In this document: piece after piece, positions 25,923-35,463 of the stretch
How positions within the stretch are numbered: the first letter of the stretch is position 1
Layout: each line of letters opens with the position of its first letter
Assembly (NCBI GenBank): GCA_000230955.3
Contig: CP007061.1
Span: 1-64,000 of the forward strand
DNA: 64,000 bases
Source of the DNA: Halobacterium sp. DL1
Lineage (GTDB): Archaea > Halobacteriota > Halobacteria > Halobacteriales > Halobacteriaceae
Reading direction: 5' to 3'
Program-made: the position numbers and the translations under genes
The notes under the pieces: model-generated
Told to the model about the DNA's origin: nothing
The model's input: the letters and a program-made list of their open reading frames with translations, nothing else
The model's database searches: none

Positions 25923-26404
25923 CTACACATCGATGTCCTGTGTGTCTGGATGATTAACATACTCCTCCAACTCAGAGGAGAGTGAGGAGGACGGTTCAGT
26001 GGAGAGTGCGTCCCGCACACGTTGCCACTCTTCATGACGGCACAAGACGTACACAGGAATCTCCTCTAGTTCGAGAATTGACGCAATTGCGAATCGATGG
26101 TATCCCTCTAGCCAGTATATCTCACCGGTTCGAGAGATAGCAACAAGTGGATCTAAATGATTCGCATACGCATCTTCGAATTTGTTATCCTCGGTCGCCA
26201 TTTCGTGGTAAGCGGCTGCGTTCGAGCGGTAACCGTCATCACGTATCGATTTGAAGAGATTATCCAGATACGCACACCGGACCCTCACATACTCTGATGG
26301 GCTTTCATACCCTCGCACCGTCTCACGCTGCTCAAATTGCTCCGCTACGTACTGAAAGAGAGTTGTATCTTCCCATGCGTAGCTTTCTTGAAACCTCTCT
26401 CTGA
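25923..26404 (-). pseudogene. ParB-like gene, 3' part (split by IS)
   Basis: The distal part of a gene whose 5' part is at 28738-28974. It contains the ParB/Srx-like signature YWLEGYHRFAIASILELEEI followed by PVYVLCRHEEW. Removing the insertion and one copy of the CTCTCTGA target duplication restores one open frame of 236 residues with no frameshift, joining GLRE to RFQESYAWED. This part alone has a start-like ATG at 26318 and could still give a shortened protein with the nuclease-like domain. The function of the intact protein is unknown. Confidence 0.85.
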
Positions 26405-26479
26405 TGCTGTGTTGAATAGCGATCTAATCAGCTGTTATCACGGGGCAGAAGGACGAAGCCGAGGAAATCGATTCTGTCC

Positions 26480-27044
26480 ATGGAAGTCGATCTCCTCGAC
26501 TTCGTTGAGCAGTGTCGTCGCCTAGTCAAACAAGCGTTGGGAAAGCACGCGGGCGAGCCCGCCAGCGGCGGGTTCGCCCGCTGGAAACACGTTGTGCTAC
26601 ACTGTCTTCGGCTCGAAGACGGCCACAGCTACCGAGAAACGCCGAATCGGCTGAAGTATATGGCCGAGATTCGTGACGCACTCGGCTTAGATCCAGACGA
26701 TCTCCCAGACTACAGCACGATCTACAAGTCGTTTGATCGGCTGAAAATGTGGGTATGGCGGGCGCTGCTGCGCGTTTCCGCGCAGCAGCACCCGCAGTCC
26801 GAACACGCTGCGCTCGACAGCACGTTCTTCGACCGGCGACGTGCGTCATCGTACTTTCGTCAGCGGGCAGGACGAACGATACAGACGCTAAAAGTGACGA
26901 CATTGACTGATGTGGAATCGCTGGCTGTTCTTGACGTGCACATTGCAGCTCGGTGGAAGCACGACACGAAGACGGGACCGCAGGTCGTCCGCCGAAACGC
27001 GGACGACCTGCAGTCGGTTGCCGCCGACAACGGCTTCCAAGACT
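26480..27044 (+). pseudogene. IS5-family transposase, 5' part (split)
   Basis: The first 188 codons, from MEVDLLDFVEQCRRLVKQAL through HAALDSTFFDRRRASSYF (catalytic Asp) to SVAADNGFQD. The frame is cut by the nested element. Joined to 28449 it continues in frame with WHTEYEIAAHDIDYLVHYRG, which gives a transposase of 274 residues. The element is therefore immobile unless helped in trans. Confidence 0.92.
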
Positions 27045-28448
27045 CAGTACTTCACAAAGCCGCTTAGTTAGAACGTCTGCTTGCTGAAGGTGTGTCTAAA
27101 ACCAAACAAGCAGACGGTGAGATCCACGAGGACCAGCTTCTTAACTTTCTCGTCAACCGCCTTGACGAGGAAGTTTCGCTCTCGTTAGCCAATAACGCTG
27201 AAATCACTGCTGAAGACATCTATGAGGTCCTCGTCGGCGCTTGCGCCGACGGGACCTCTGTCTCTACGCTCTGTGCGTCGAGCCAGAACTCACCCGCTGG
27301 GAACACGGTCCTCTACCATCTTCGGACGAAGTTCGAGCCGGAACGGCTCGAACGAGTCGCTAACACGCTCCTGCGAAAGGATCTCGATGAATTGCTCCCC
27401 GAACAGGTGGAGGTCTGCGCAGACCTCCACCTGCGGCCCTACTACGGTGACGAAGACGACACAGACGGCCTCTATCACTCGGTAGCGAAGCGTGGAACCA
27501 CTGCGTTCCACGCCTATGCCACACTCTACGCGCGTGTGAAGAACAAACGCTACACGCTGGCGGTACGCCGTCTCAAAGACGGCGATACCGCAAGTAGTGT
27601 CCTCGCTGAGTTCTTCGGTGTCCTCGACGGCCTTGACGCCGGGGTCAAGGCCGTCTACCTTGATCGCGGATTCTACGACAGTAAGTGTCTCACGCTGCTT
27701 CAGGCGCACAATTACGCGTACGTGATCCCGATCATCCGGTGGGGTGAGGCGATTCAGCAAGAGCTCTCGGAAGGATGGAGTCGCGTCATTCAGCATGATC
27801 TGACGGGGAAACTCGACGGTCACAGCTGGACCGTCGATTTTCCCGTCTACATCGACTGTACGTACCTAAATGGGAAGTATGACGAGAACGGTGTGGCGCG
27901 TCACGGCTACGCCGCTGACGCGCCGTTCATCGACTCACCACGGGACGCTCGATACCACTACTCGAAACGCTTCGGTATCGAGTCAAGCTATCGCTTGTTT
28001 GAGCAAGCGATAGCGACAACGACAACACGAGATCCAACGGTACGGCTGCTGTACGTGGTGGTGAGTCTCCTCTTACAGAACGTCTGGCGGTACCTTCACT
28101 ACGAGTATGTGGCGACGCCCCGCCGAGGCGGGCGTCGCCTCTGGTGGTGGCCGTACAAGGAGTTCGTCAATATGATTCGACGAGCTGCGTGGACGGCCCT
28201 CGCGGTGCGTCGGGCCGTCCCCGCGAATCGGCCACCTGACGACCGATTCCACCGCTAACCACCGACCGAGCAAGCCAGCGGAGTGAGTGGCGACGCTGTC
28301 GCGTCGGCGGCTGACCGCCGCCGACAGCGACAGCTCTCCGTCGATCCGTCCGTAATTCTCTCGTCGAGACCGTCAGTACAACCGCTTCGACACAGAACTC
28401 AGGCCGCAGAAACAGCTAGCCGAGGATGCTTTGTGAGGTACTGAGACT
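27040..28448. mobile_element. ISH27-like element of the ISH3 family, complete
   Basis: 1399 bp from 27045 to 28443 with 16-bp ends CAGTACTTCACAAAGC and, inverted, CAGTACCTCACAAAGC (one mismatch). AGACT is duplicated at 27040-27044 and 28444-28448. Size, end length and 5-bp duplication are those of ISH27-type ISH3-family elements. The copy looks intact and is the youngest insertion in this nest. Confidence 0.93.
27092..28258 (+). CDS. ISH3-family transposase
   Basis: DDE transposase of 388 residues from a GTG start. Acidic triad candidates: VCADLHLRPYYGD, AVYLDRGFYDSK and RFGIESSYRLFEQ, the last being the Y-x-E-x-x-Y/R type region. No frameshift; the gene fills most of the 1399-bp element. 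It should be functional and able to mobilise this copy. Confidence 0.95.
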   Translation: MSKTKQADGEIHEDQLLNFLVNRLDEEVSLSLANNAEITAEDIYEVLVGACADGTSVSTLCASSQNSPAGNTVLYHLRTKFEPERLERVANTLLRKDLDELLPEQVEVCADLHLRPYYGDEDDTDGLYHSVAKRGTTAFHAYATLYARVKNKRYTLAVRRLKDGDTASSVLAEFFGVLDGLDAGVKAVYLDRGFYDSKCLTLLQAHNYAYVIPIIRWGEAIQQELSEGWSRVIQHDLTGKLDGHSWTVDFPVYIDCTYLNGKYDENGVARHGYAADAPFIDSPRDARYHYSKRFGIESSYRLFEQAIATTTTRDPTVRLLYVVVSLLLQNVWRYLHYEYVATPRRGGRRLWWWPYKEFVNMIRRAAWTALAVRRAVPANRPPDDRFHR

Positions 28449-28708
28449 GGCACACCGAGTACGAGATCGCCGCACACGACATCGATTACCTCGTTCATTA
28501 TCGCGGCTCGTCAGCGAACGCAGCCGCGAAAAACGCTCTCAACCGGGCAAAAGGTTACTCTCAGCGGTGGATGGCCGAAACATCGTATTCGACAACGAAG
28601 CGCTCGCTCGGCGACGCCGTGCGAGCGCTGGGCTGGTATCGACAGTTCCGTGAAATCGTCTTGATGTTCGCCATCACCAACATAGAACCACTGTGTGAAC
28701 CGCTGTAA
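28449..28708 (+). pseudogene. IS5-family transposase, 3' part (split)
   Basis: The last 86 codons of the interrupted transposase: the catalytic region with QRWMAETSYSTTKRSLGDAV, which carries the conserved Glu, to the end NIEPLCEPL. It lacks a start codon of its own. The element's right inverted repeat follows at 28723-28737. Confidence 0.92.
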
Positions 28709-28737
28709 CCGTGACTCAGCACCTATTCAACACAGCA

Positions 28738-28974
28738 CTCTCTGAGCCCTTGATAAATAACGGTGTCTCGGATGTGTGAGCAGTTGCTCGTGTCGTCCCA
28801 CTCTCCACCTTCCACCCGACCGAGTCCCCAGTTTAGTTGAAGATTCGGATGGTACCAGTCCACTACTGCTGGACTCACCGAGAGAAGCCTCCACGGGGAG
28901 GCCGGAGCCTCGTAAGAACGCTGATTTGCGTGTTGGTGCCACGCAGTGTAGTAGCGAAACTGTTCAAGATCCAT
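28738..28974 (-). pseudogene. ParB-like gene, 5' part (split by IS)
   Basis: 79 codons from ATG 28974 (MDLEQFRYYTAWHQHANQRS) to GLRE, where the IS5-family insertion enters. The natural promoter should lie upstream at about 29000. The distal part is at 25923-26396. Confidence 0.85.
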
Positions 28975-29158
28975 GTCTATAACTGTATTCAGACGGGGGA
29001 TATTTGCTTTGACAGATACTCCCGACTGGGAGACACCTCACGCAGTCTGAGCGATTCGTGAGTCCCCTGTATTGACCGAAGCCACCTCAAGTCGTGTCAC
29101 CTGCTGAATATTTCAACAAATCCACTACCCCAAAGGTCCACTAACAGTTCAAGCAGGA

Positions 29159-29665
29159 TTAGAAACGGTCGTGATCAATTCGGCGGAAAAGATCTTGTAT
29201 CTTGGCCGGAAACTCTGTTGGATGTACCCGATTGCCAGCTCGCATATCTTCAGCATACGCTTCAATTGACTCTGGATCATCAACCCAGTCCAAGAAATCA
29301 CCCTTCCGGTCTTCGTATTCACGTCTAGCGGTGATGAGTCGCTCGTGGCTCTCTGTCACTCCGAGATGGCGCATCCGCTGTCGGAGGTAGTGGCCCAACG
29401 TTGTAAGAGTCCACACACGGCGGACGGAGTCATCTCGGTATGCTTGGTCAGGAACAATCAGCCTGAGATGGACGGCTTCGTCACGGCGATCATTCAGATA
29501 CCCACGGCTGACATCGAGTAAATCGTCGATTTCGTCGAATCGATACCCTTCACCATCAAGAAGAGAGATCAACTCAACTGCGCCCTTCTTCTCAAAAAAT
29601 TCCGACAGTTCATCGTAATTCACATCCTCTAAATTAGGCGCTGTATCGGGGATATCATCTGGCAT
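29159..29665 (-). CDS. Winged-helix transcriptional regulator
   Basis: 168 residues. The central winged helix shows ELISLLDGEGYRFDEIDDLL, VSRGYLNDRRDEAVHLRLI and WTLTTLGHYLRQRM. The C-terminus is helical (RLITARREYEDRKGDFLDWV). Proteins of this type are common on haloarchaeal plasmids as small repressors. The target is unknown; the AT-rich region after its start (29700-29850) may hold its own operator. No partner gene is adjacent. Confidence 0.65.
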   Translation of the reverse strand: MPDDIPDTAPNLEDVNYDELSEFFEKKGAVELISLLDGEGYRFDEIDDLLDVSRGYLNDRRDEAVHLRLIVPDQAYRDDSVRRVWTLTTLGHYLRQRMRHLGVTESHERLITARREYEDRKGDFLDWVDDPESIEAYAEDMRAGNRVHPTEFPAKIQDLFRRIDHDRF

Positions 29666-29939
29666 TACATACTGCTCTGTGATGCAGCGCTATTCACCTT
29701 GTACATTAGTTCAAATTATACTGGCATTCAAAGCATACTCAAATATTCTATGTATCTCTGTTTGGGACGAACGGTAGTATTCAAATTTTGTATTTAACTC
29801 TCCGTATCAAAGGTTATTTCGAAAACTTCGGAAACGACACGCTAGCAGTTAAGTTCAAAATGAATCTACTATCGATACTAATGTCCTCACTCAACTGGGC
29901 TGTTGACAGCTCATCTTTGTCGATCGACGGTGAGAGCCG

Positions 29940-31694
29940 ATGAGCAATGAGAGCAGTCGGGTTCAAAGTGGGCTGACAAAGCAAGTTGATGATGTCCTTA
30001 CTGCAGATACTGACTGGATCACACTTGCGAACGAACTGGACGTGAGCCGCTATACGCTACGGGACGCACACCCAGAGTGGAGTTCGTCGCTTCCGTTTCG
30101 GCCAATGTTTCTGGCGTATCTGTGGGCAACTGTCGAGCGTGAATCTCTGTCAGGAATCCCAGAACGCCTCTCTGACCGACCGGAACTCGCCCGTGCATTT
30201 GGGTTTGAGATGGATGATCTCCCCTCAGAAAGTAGCTGTAAACCAGTCCGGCTTGAAAGCCGATTCAGAAAGTTACAGACGGTCGTCGAATCAGGTGCTG
30301 AAGAGATCCGCCTGCTCGCGGCTGAACGAGGCGCACCAATCGGGAATGATCTTCTCAAAACAGCGGACGACGAAGACAAACAGTCGCTGTCAAATCGAAC
30401 CGTCCAACGCTTGCTACGGAAGAAGGGGCATCAGGTGCTTGATGAGTTGAAGTCGGTAGCCATCCCTTCAATCTCACTCTCTCGCCCGGATGACGCGATC
30501 TACGACGACGATGAGTTACTCGTCTTAGAAGCAATCGCGTCGATCAAACAGAAGGCAGCACACGATTCGGGCCAGAAGCTGGGTGACATGAAAAATCCAG
30601 ACCCAGATATTGATGACCCGTTCTACGAGGACGGCCCATCTGGTGAGACGCTGTTGGAAGCCCTCAAGCAGATGTCTATCGAGGAGATTGCGACTGTACT
30701 GAATTTCGCTCTCCGGAAAACCTACACACGCGCGAAACCCCGAATCAGGGAGCTCGAACACGGGAACGGCTCACGGTTTGGGACTCGTGCGAAAGTCGCT
30801 CTGGATATGACGTACGTTGCCTACTATGGCGATCGCGACGAGATGGAATGGGTACAGGGCGCACCTGAAGGAAAAGAGTACAGTTGGTGTCACAAGTTTG
30901 CGACGGTCGTGATCGTCGGCGAGAACACCCACTACGTCGTTGGGGTGTGTCCGCTCGGGAGTACGGATTACGCTGCGACGGACGCCTATCCCGGCAAGGA
31001 TAGTTCCTACTACGTTGGGGATGTTGCACGACAACTTCTCTCGATCGCCGAAGACTATGTCGACATCAGGATGGTGTATGCCGATCGTGAATTTCACGCT
31101 GTAGATGTCCTTCAGACGCTTATTAACAAGCGGTTGGATTACGTAATCCCTGCCAAGAAAGATCAACATCGGATTGGACCGATGTGTGACCGGTTTGACC
31201 AAGTGAAGCAGGGGTATCACGAACCGAATGACACCCCGCTGTATGTCGAGGAGGATTTCGTCATGCACGGTGTAGTGAAGGATGGCGTCTCAAACCACAC
31301 GGTACATACGACCGTTGCCGTGTTACCCCCAGCGGAAGATGATGATGTCCATGAAGAGGGATCGCCACAGCCGTTTATCACCAGTCTCGATGTGAGTGAT
31401 GAGGTCGCACTCGATCGGCGCTGGGCGAAACAGCAGATCGAACAGTACAGTGACCGCGGAGCGATCGAGAACTCGTACTCGTCGATCAAGAACGCAGCAG
31501 CGTGGACTACCTCGAAGGAGTTTGGAGTACGGTGGTTTCATTTCGCCTTCGGGTGTGTGGTCTACAATATGTGGCTGTTAGTCGATTTCCTCACACAAGA
31601 GCGCATTGGGGTCATTGAAACCCGGAAGAAGCCCAGAATCACACTCAGTCGGTTCCTTGATTGGCTGGACAAAGAGCTGATCACACTCATTTAG
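29940..31694 (+). CDS. IS4-superfamily DDE transposase (long form)
   Basis: 584 residues. The N-terminal half is helical, including an HTH-like stretch (WITLANELDVSRYTLRDAHP). The DDE core shows ALDMTYVAYYGDRDEMEW, RMVYADREFHAVDVLQTL and GAIENSYSSIKNAAAWTT. It is longer than ISH3 or ISH6 transposases. I could not identify terminal inverted repeats or a target duplication around it, so the element's limits are unknown. It may have truncated the MFS gene whose tail follows. Confidence 0.8.
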   Translation: MSNESSRVQSGLTKQVDDVLTADTDWITLANELDVSRYTLRDAHPEWSSSLPFRPMFLAYLWATVERESLSGIPERLSDRPELARAFGFEMDDLPSESSCKPVRLESRFRKLQTVVESGAEEIRLLAAERGAPIGNDLLKTADDEDKQSLSNRTVQRLLRKKGHQVLDELKSVAIPSISLSRPDDAIYDDDELLVLEAIASIKQKAAHDSGQKLGDMKNPDPDIDDPFYEDGPSGETLLEALKQMSIEEIATVLNFALRKTYTRAKPRIRELEHGNGSRFGTRAKVALDMTYVAYYGDRDEMEWVQGAPEGKEYSWCHKFATVVIVGENTHYVVGVCPLGSTDYAATDAYPGKDSSYYVGDVARQLLSIAEDYVDIRMVYADREFHAVDVLQTLINKRLDYVIPAKKDQHRIGPMCDRFDQVKQGYHEPNDTPLYVEEDFVMHGVVKDGVSNHTVHTTVAVLPPAEDDDVHEEGSPQPFITSLDVSDEVALDRRWAKQQIEQYSDRGAIENSYSSIKNAAAWTTSKEFGVRWFHFAFGCVVYNMWLLVDFLTQERIGVIETRKKPRITLSRFLDWLDKELITLI

Positions 31695-31898
31695 AGCTCG
31701 ATCTGGGCTAGCCCTTCGCGAGAGGCATCACTCTTTGCTGAGATAGATTTCTACCGATAAGTGTGTTTACTATAATAATTCTGTCTGTATGATAGCTATT
31801 AGAGCGTAATCGCGGCTATTTCTATCGGGTACTGGTCCGAATAGAGTCGATCCCGTGAACGTTTTGACCGGCATTCGCAACTCCACTTCTTCACGGCC

Positions 31899-32192
31899 AT
31901 GTTCGTCAATGGCGGTGTGTCACTCGCGTTCACCGTCGGGCGTCAGCGACACCCCGACGAGGTGAGCGGAACGGTGAGCGGGACAATAAACAGCGTCGGC
32001 TACTTCGGGGCTGCCGTCGTGCCCGCAGTAATGGGTATGGTGCTCGATGTCTTCTGGACCGGGAAGATCGTCGACGGCACGCCCGTGTACTCCTTTACAG
32101 GCTATCGTGTTGCGTTCGGTATCGCCACAGTTGCCGGCTTCGCGGCCCTCGCGTGTGCACTCTGGATTCACCAGACTCGACGGCCAAGATAG
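31899..32192 (+). pseudogene. C-terminal remnant of an MFS transporter
   Basis: The frame gives FFTAMFVNGGVSLAFTVGRQ, then a TM helix NSVGYFGAAVVPAVMGMVLD and a last one in YRVAFGIATVAGFAALACAL, ending in the basic tail HQTRRPR. This is the last quarter of a major facilitator transporter. Upstream in the same frame there is a stop (about 31850) and no further MFS sequence. The rest was lost, probably with the transposase insertion next door. Confidence 0.7.
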
Positions 32193-32504
32193 CGTTGTGC
32201 GACCAGCGTACCGACTCGTGAGCATCAAGAGACCACACGCGATCCCGTACCGACGAACACCGCCGTTTTCAGCGTGCGTCCACGGCGACCCGAGCGGTGC
32301 TGGTACTGCCTCCATGCCGCTTCCCGGTCGAGTAACATGACACCGATGGCAGCACCACGGACCGCAGGCCGTCGCAGACTCTCAACACAACCCACATCAC
32401 ATTGACACGGAGACGCCCTCAAACGACCGGTCCAGCACTTCCGCTTCGTCGCCAGTGTATAATCGGCTCTACCCTTCCGCCTTCTCCGGATTGAACAGAG
32501 CAGA
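32193..32504. other. Gene-free stretch
   Basis: 312 bases between the MFS remnant and the Lrp gene. I see no reading frame with coding character, no inverted repeats and no IS ends. The GC content is like that of coding DNA, so it may be decayed sequence. Confidence 0.4.
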
Positions 32505-33026
32505 TCACTCAATTTTTTCTACCGTCTCGTCGAGTCCGTGCGAGTTCAGTAACGTCTCTTCAGAGTAATCGCGCAATATCCCTACGCTCTCATCTGCCTT
32601 GATCGAACTGATCACAAACTTCGAACTCGTCCGTTGGATTCCGTCAACAGCCTCAAACTCCTCAACAAGCGTTTCAACCATATCACGAGACGGAAGCCGT
32701 GAAATAACAATGAAATCAGTATCTCCCATCATGAAATAAACTTCATTTACCCCCTCAATCTCGGCTAACGCCTTCCCAACCTCTTCCTGATACCCTTCTC
32801 CGAACTCGGCGAGCACTTCGGAAATAACCGTGAGACCCAATCCAGCCTTTTCGAAATCGATCTCAAATAAATCATTTTTGATCACCCCTCGGTCCTTCAT
32901 ATTCTTGATGCGGTAATGGACCGTCGATTTAGGGATATTCGTCTCCTCCTGTATGCGTTCCGGGCTGGTAGAGTCGTTCTCCGCGATCGAGCGTAGAATA
33001 CGAACGTCCCGAGCATCAAGACTCAT
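32505..33026 (-). CDS. Lrp/AsnC-family regulator
   Basis: 173 residues from the ATG at 33026. N-terminal HTH: DARDVRILRSIAENDSTSPE then IPKSTVHYRIKNMKDRGVI. The C-terminal RAM ligand domain includes GVNEVYFMMGDTDFIVISRL. Typical of haloarchaeal Lrp proteins that sense amino acids. The C-terminal tail of about 25 residues is longer than usual. It faces the queC operon tail to tail with its own promoter; the target is unknown. Confidence 0.85.
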   Translation of the reverse strand: MSLDARDVRILRSIAENDSTSPERIQEETNIPKSTVHYRIKNMKDRGVIKNDLFEIDFEKAGLGLTVISEVLAEFGEGYQEEVGKALAEIEGVNEVYFMMGDTDFIVISRLPSRDMVETLVEEFEAVDGIQRTSSKFVISSIKADESVGILRDYSEETLLNSHGLDETVEKIE

Positions 33027-33148
33027 CTGAAACGCACCCCTGAACAGTTCCAACCACACATCGATCGGACACCAATCATACTTATCCCGTGTCGGTAGAC
33101 GAATAAATATACTTGCCTCGGAAGACTAGACCCTTCGTGACCGGTAAA

Positions 33149-33838
33149 TCACGAAAACTCCGGCCGCTCTGCGTACGCGATCGGATCGCGTGACCCAGCA
33201 TTCCGGAACGCCTCAAGCCGGAACGCACACGCATCACACGTCCCACACGCTGGCTCCTCATCGCGGTAACACGACCACGTCATGTCGTACGGCACGTCAA
33301 GCTCCAACCCACGCTTCGCGATCTCCGTTTTCGACCACTCAACGAACGGCGCTTTCAACTCGATCGCTGTCTCCGGCTTCGTCCCGACATCAATGACGTT
33401 CTGAAACGCATCGAAAAAAGCCGGGCGACAGTCGGGATACCCGGAGAAGTCCTCGGAGTGCGCCCCGATAAACAGCGCCTCCGACTCAGTCGCCTCCGCG
33501 TACGAGGTCGCCATAGACAACAGATTCGCGTTCCGGAAGGGAACGTACGACGTCGGAATCTCGTCACTCTCCATATCGGCGTCAGCCACCTCCATCTCCT
33601 CATCCGTCAGGCTCGACGCCCCGATCTGAGAGAGATGCCCCGTCTCGATATGGAGAAAGTCAGCCGCATCGACCTCCTCGGCAAGCGCTTTCGCACACTC
33701 GTACTCCTTGTCTTCGGTGCGCTGTCCGTACGACGTGTGGAGGAAGTACGGCTCGTACCCCTGCTCGATCGCCTCGTACACCGCCGTCGCACTATCCATC
33801 CCGCCGGACACCAGAATCACCGCGCTTTTGTTGCTCAT
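33149..33838 (-). CDS. queC: QueC, 7-cyano-7-deazaguanine synthase
   Basis: Converts 7-carboxy-7-deazaguanine to preQ0 with ATP and ammonia; in archaea preQ0 is the precursor of archaeosine at tRNA position 15. The PP-loop SGGMDSATAV is at residues 10-19, followed by HTSYGQRTEDKE. The zinc-binding cysteines are SCYRDEEPACGTCDAC near the C-terminus. 229 residues, normal length. It is the last gene of the queD-queE-queC cluster; a gap of about 110 bases separates it from queE. Confidence 0.95.
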   Translation of the reverse strand: MSNKSAVILVSGGMDSATAVYEAIEQGYEPYFLHTSYGQRTEDKEYECAKALAEEVDAADFLHIETGHLSQIGASSLTDEEMEVADADMESDEIPTSYVPFRNANLLSMATSYAEATESEALFIGAHSEDFSGYPDCRPAFFDAFQNVIDVGTKPETAIELKAPFVEWSKTEIAKRGLELDVPYDMTWSCYRDEEPACGTCDACAFRLEAFRNAGSRDPIAYAERPEFS

Positions 33839-33950
33839 GATTGCTCAGTTGCGTCGAATCGATTTTCGCTCTGTACACCACGCCGACTGCGACGCTCCCA
33901 TCGCGTTGGGAGTACCGCACTACCTCGACCAGACTGGCCCAGTACAACGC

Positions 33951-34727
33951 TCATGTTCCCGGGGCGTCGTTCCACAGGTCAACGTGGAGGCGCGGCGTGT
34001 ACCGGTAGCCGTACTCCATCGCTAACTCGGCGACCTCACTTCGTGTTCCATCAAGTTGCTCCCGCGTCATTCCCTCCGGCATCAACAACACGTCATCATC
34101 GGCGACGGTCGTCGCCGTCGCTTCTCGCACCCGATCAACCAGGTCCGTGATCTGTGGGAGATCCGACGCATCTGTCACGACGAACTTCAGTTGCGTCTCG
34201 TAGTCGTCGACCATCTGGGACAGCGCATCCATATCGATCCGGTTCTGTTCGTGTTTCTCTTCCCACTCACCCTCCCCCTTCGGGTCACGGTCCGGTGTCG
34301 GCGTGCTGCTCGCCAGTTTCGGGCTGATACTCGCCAGATCGATCGGCGCGTCCCGGTAAATCGTCCCGTTCGTCTCCACCGTCGTATGATACCCGTCTGC
34401 AGCCAGTCGTTCCAAAAGTTCGATGGACTCCTCGTGGATAAGCGGCTCTCCGCCCGTGAGAACGACATGATTCGCCTGCTCGTGGGAGTGAACCTCCTCA
34501 ATGATCGAGTCGACGTCGCGCCACGCCCCGGTCGGCTCCCACGACGTATGGTACGAGTCACAGAACCAACACCGCAGGTTACACCCAGACGTCCGCACAA
34601 ACACGGAGGGCACACCAGCAAGCGTTCCCTCGCCCTGCAGCGAGTAGAACACCTCGTTGATCGGGAGCCCCTCACCAGCCGCGTCAACATCCGTTGCGGG
34701 CTCCTCGACATCGCTAGCGACCGGCAT
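33951..34727 (-). CDS. queE: QueE, 7-carboxy-7-deazaguanine synthase
   Basis: Radical SAM enzyme that rearranges 6-carboxytetrahydropterin to 7-carboxy-7-deazaguanine. The cluster motif GCNLRCWFC is CxxxCxxC, and VLTGGEPL is the conserved GGEP. 258 residues from the ATG at 34727, which overlaps the queD stop (TGATG). An upstream extension of the frame runs across queD and is a shadow. Confidence 0.95.
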   Translation of the reverse strand: MPVASDVEEPATDVDAAGEGLPINEVFYSLQGEGTLAGVPSVFVRTSGCNLRCWFCDSYHTSWEPTGAWRDVDSIIEEVHSHEQANHVVLTGGEPLIHEESIELLERLAADGYHTTVETNGTIYRDAPIDLASISPKLASSTPTPDRDPKGEGEWEEKHEQNRIDMDALSQMVDDYETQLKFVVTDASDLPQITDLVDRVREATATTVADDDVLLMPEGMTREQLDGTRSEVAELAMEYGYRYTPRLHVDLWNDAPGT

Positions 34728-35188
34728 CAGTACGATGCACAGAGCTCGCCGGTTTCGCTCACCGACACCGATACGTCCGAGACGGTGTCCGGGAACGCGT
34801 CGAGCATTCGCTGTTCGAGGAGGACGCTCATCACCTCTGCCGTCGGTGGATGATCGAGGACGACGAGGGCATCGCTGTCGCCCGACGCTTCGAACGCGTC
34901 GACGAGCGGATCGCCTTCTTCGACGAGGAACCGGTGGTCCCACGCGTCGATGACGTCCGTGACGTCGCCTTTGTCGACGACCCACCCCTCCTCGGTGAGT
35001 TGGCCGGTCACTTCGACGGTGATCTCGTAGTTGTGCCCGTGTGGCCGTGAGCACTTCCCCTCGTGATGGAGGATTCGGTGGCCCGAGCTGATCCGAATCG
35101 GGTTGCCTGCTCCAATTTGGAGTGTTCGTTGGCCTGCTTCGGCCAGGTCTACTATCGTAGAATCATCTCTTGATATGCTTTGAGACAT
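34727..35188 (-). CDS. queD: QueD, 6-carboxytetrahydropterin synthase
   Basis: PTPS-family enzyme that makes 6-carboxytetrahydropterin from dihydroneopterin triphosphate. The zinc histidines are in SSGHRILHH and PHGHNYEI, and the catalytic Cys is in EGKCSRPHGH. 153 residues from the ATG at 35188; the longer frame to 35230 adds a hydrophobic start not seen in the family. First gene of the que cluster. Essential-type modification genes on a plasmid-like segment are notable. Confidence 0.93.
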   Translation of the reverse strand: MSQSISRDDSTIVDLAEAGQRTLQIGAGNPIRISSGHRILHHEGKCSRPHGHNYEITVEVTGQLTEEGWVVDKGDVTDVIDAWDHRFLVEEGDPLVDAFEASGDSDALVVLDHPPTAEVMSVLLEQRMLDAFPDTVSDVSVSVSETGELCASY

Positions 35189-35224
35189 ATCCGAAGAATA
35201 TAGGGCGAGGATATAAGCATTGAG

Positions 35225-35463
35225 TTTCATCGGCTCTGTCGGATCCTACTCCTTCAGACCGGTTCGCAAGCAGAACAGTCGCTCAGCAACGAAGCCATAT
35301 TGACCACCGAGTGTTCCACCAATTCAAAGAGGAGTTCCGATAGCCGTGCGAGATACAACGCGCGTATACAGCAACAAACGACAAGTCAATTCACGCGATA
35401 CCATCGTTGAGGCGTTCGATTTCGGCCATAGACACTCTGCAGTCGAGCGCCTCGTCCTCTAAC
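35225..35463. other. Diverged IS-end-related sequence
   Basis: 35225 begins GGCTCTGTCGGATC, close to the IS end GGCTCTGTTGAAATCC seen at 7045, 25451 and 25772. Further on, CGATAGCCGTGCGAGATACA (about 35338-35357) matches CGATAACCGTGCGAGATACA near 25890. No gene is present. This is a decayed member of the same element family. Confidence 0.45.

Larger units (their letters stand above)
26397..28745. mobile_element. IS5-family element with another IS nested inside
   Basis: The element runs from 26405 to 28737, bounded by TGCTGTGTTGAATAG (26405-26419) and its inverse (28723-28737). CTCTCTGA flanks it on both sides (26397-26404, 28738-28745), an 8-bp target duplication. Without the nested ISH27-like copy (27045-28443 plus one AGACT) it is about 930 bp and carries one transposase gene. 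It interrupts the ParB-like gene on the minus strand. Confidence 0.92.

Noticed and set aside
25772-29116. A possible larger composite element: GGCTCTGTTGAAATAC at 25772 and ATATTTCAACAAATCC near 29101 as its inverse end
   Set aside because: Only about 12 of 16 bases match and no target duplication is seen; chance or diverged fragments explain it.
29880-31760. Terminal inverted repeats of the element carrying the 584-residue transposase
   Set aside because: I compared both flanks and found no convincing pair or direct duplication.
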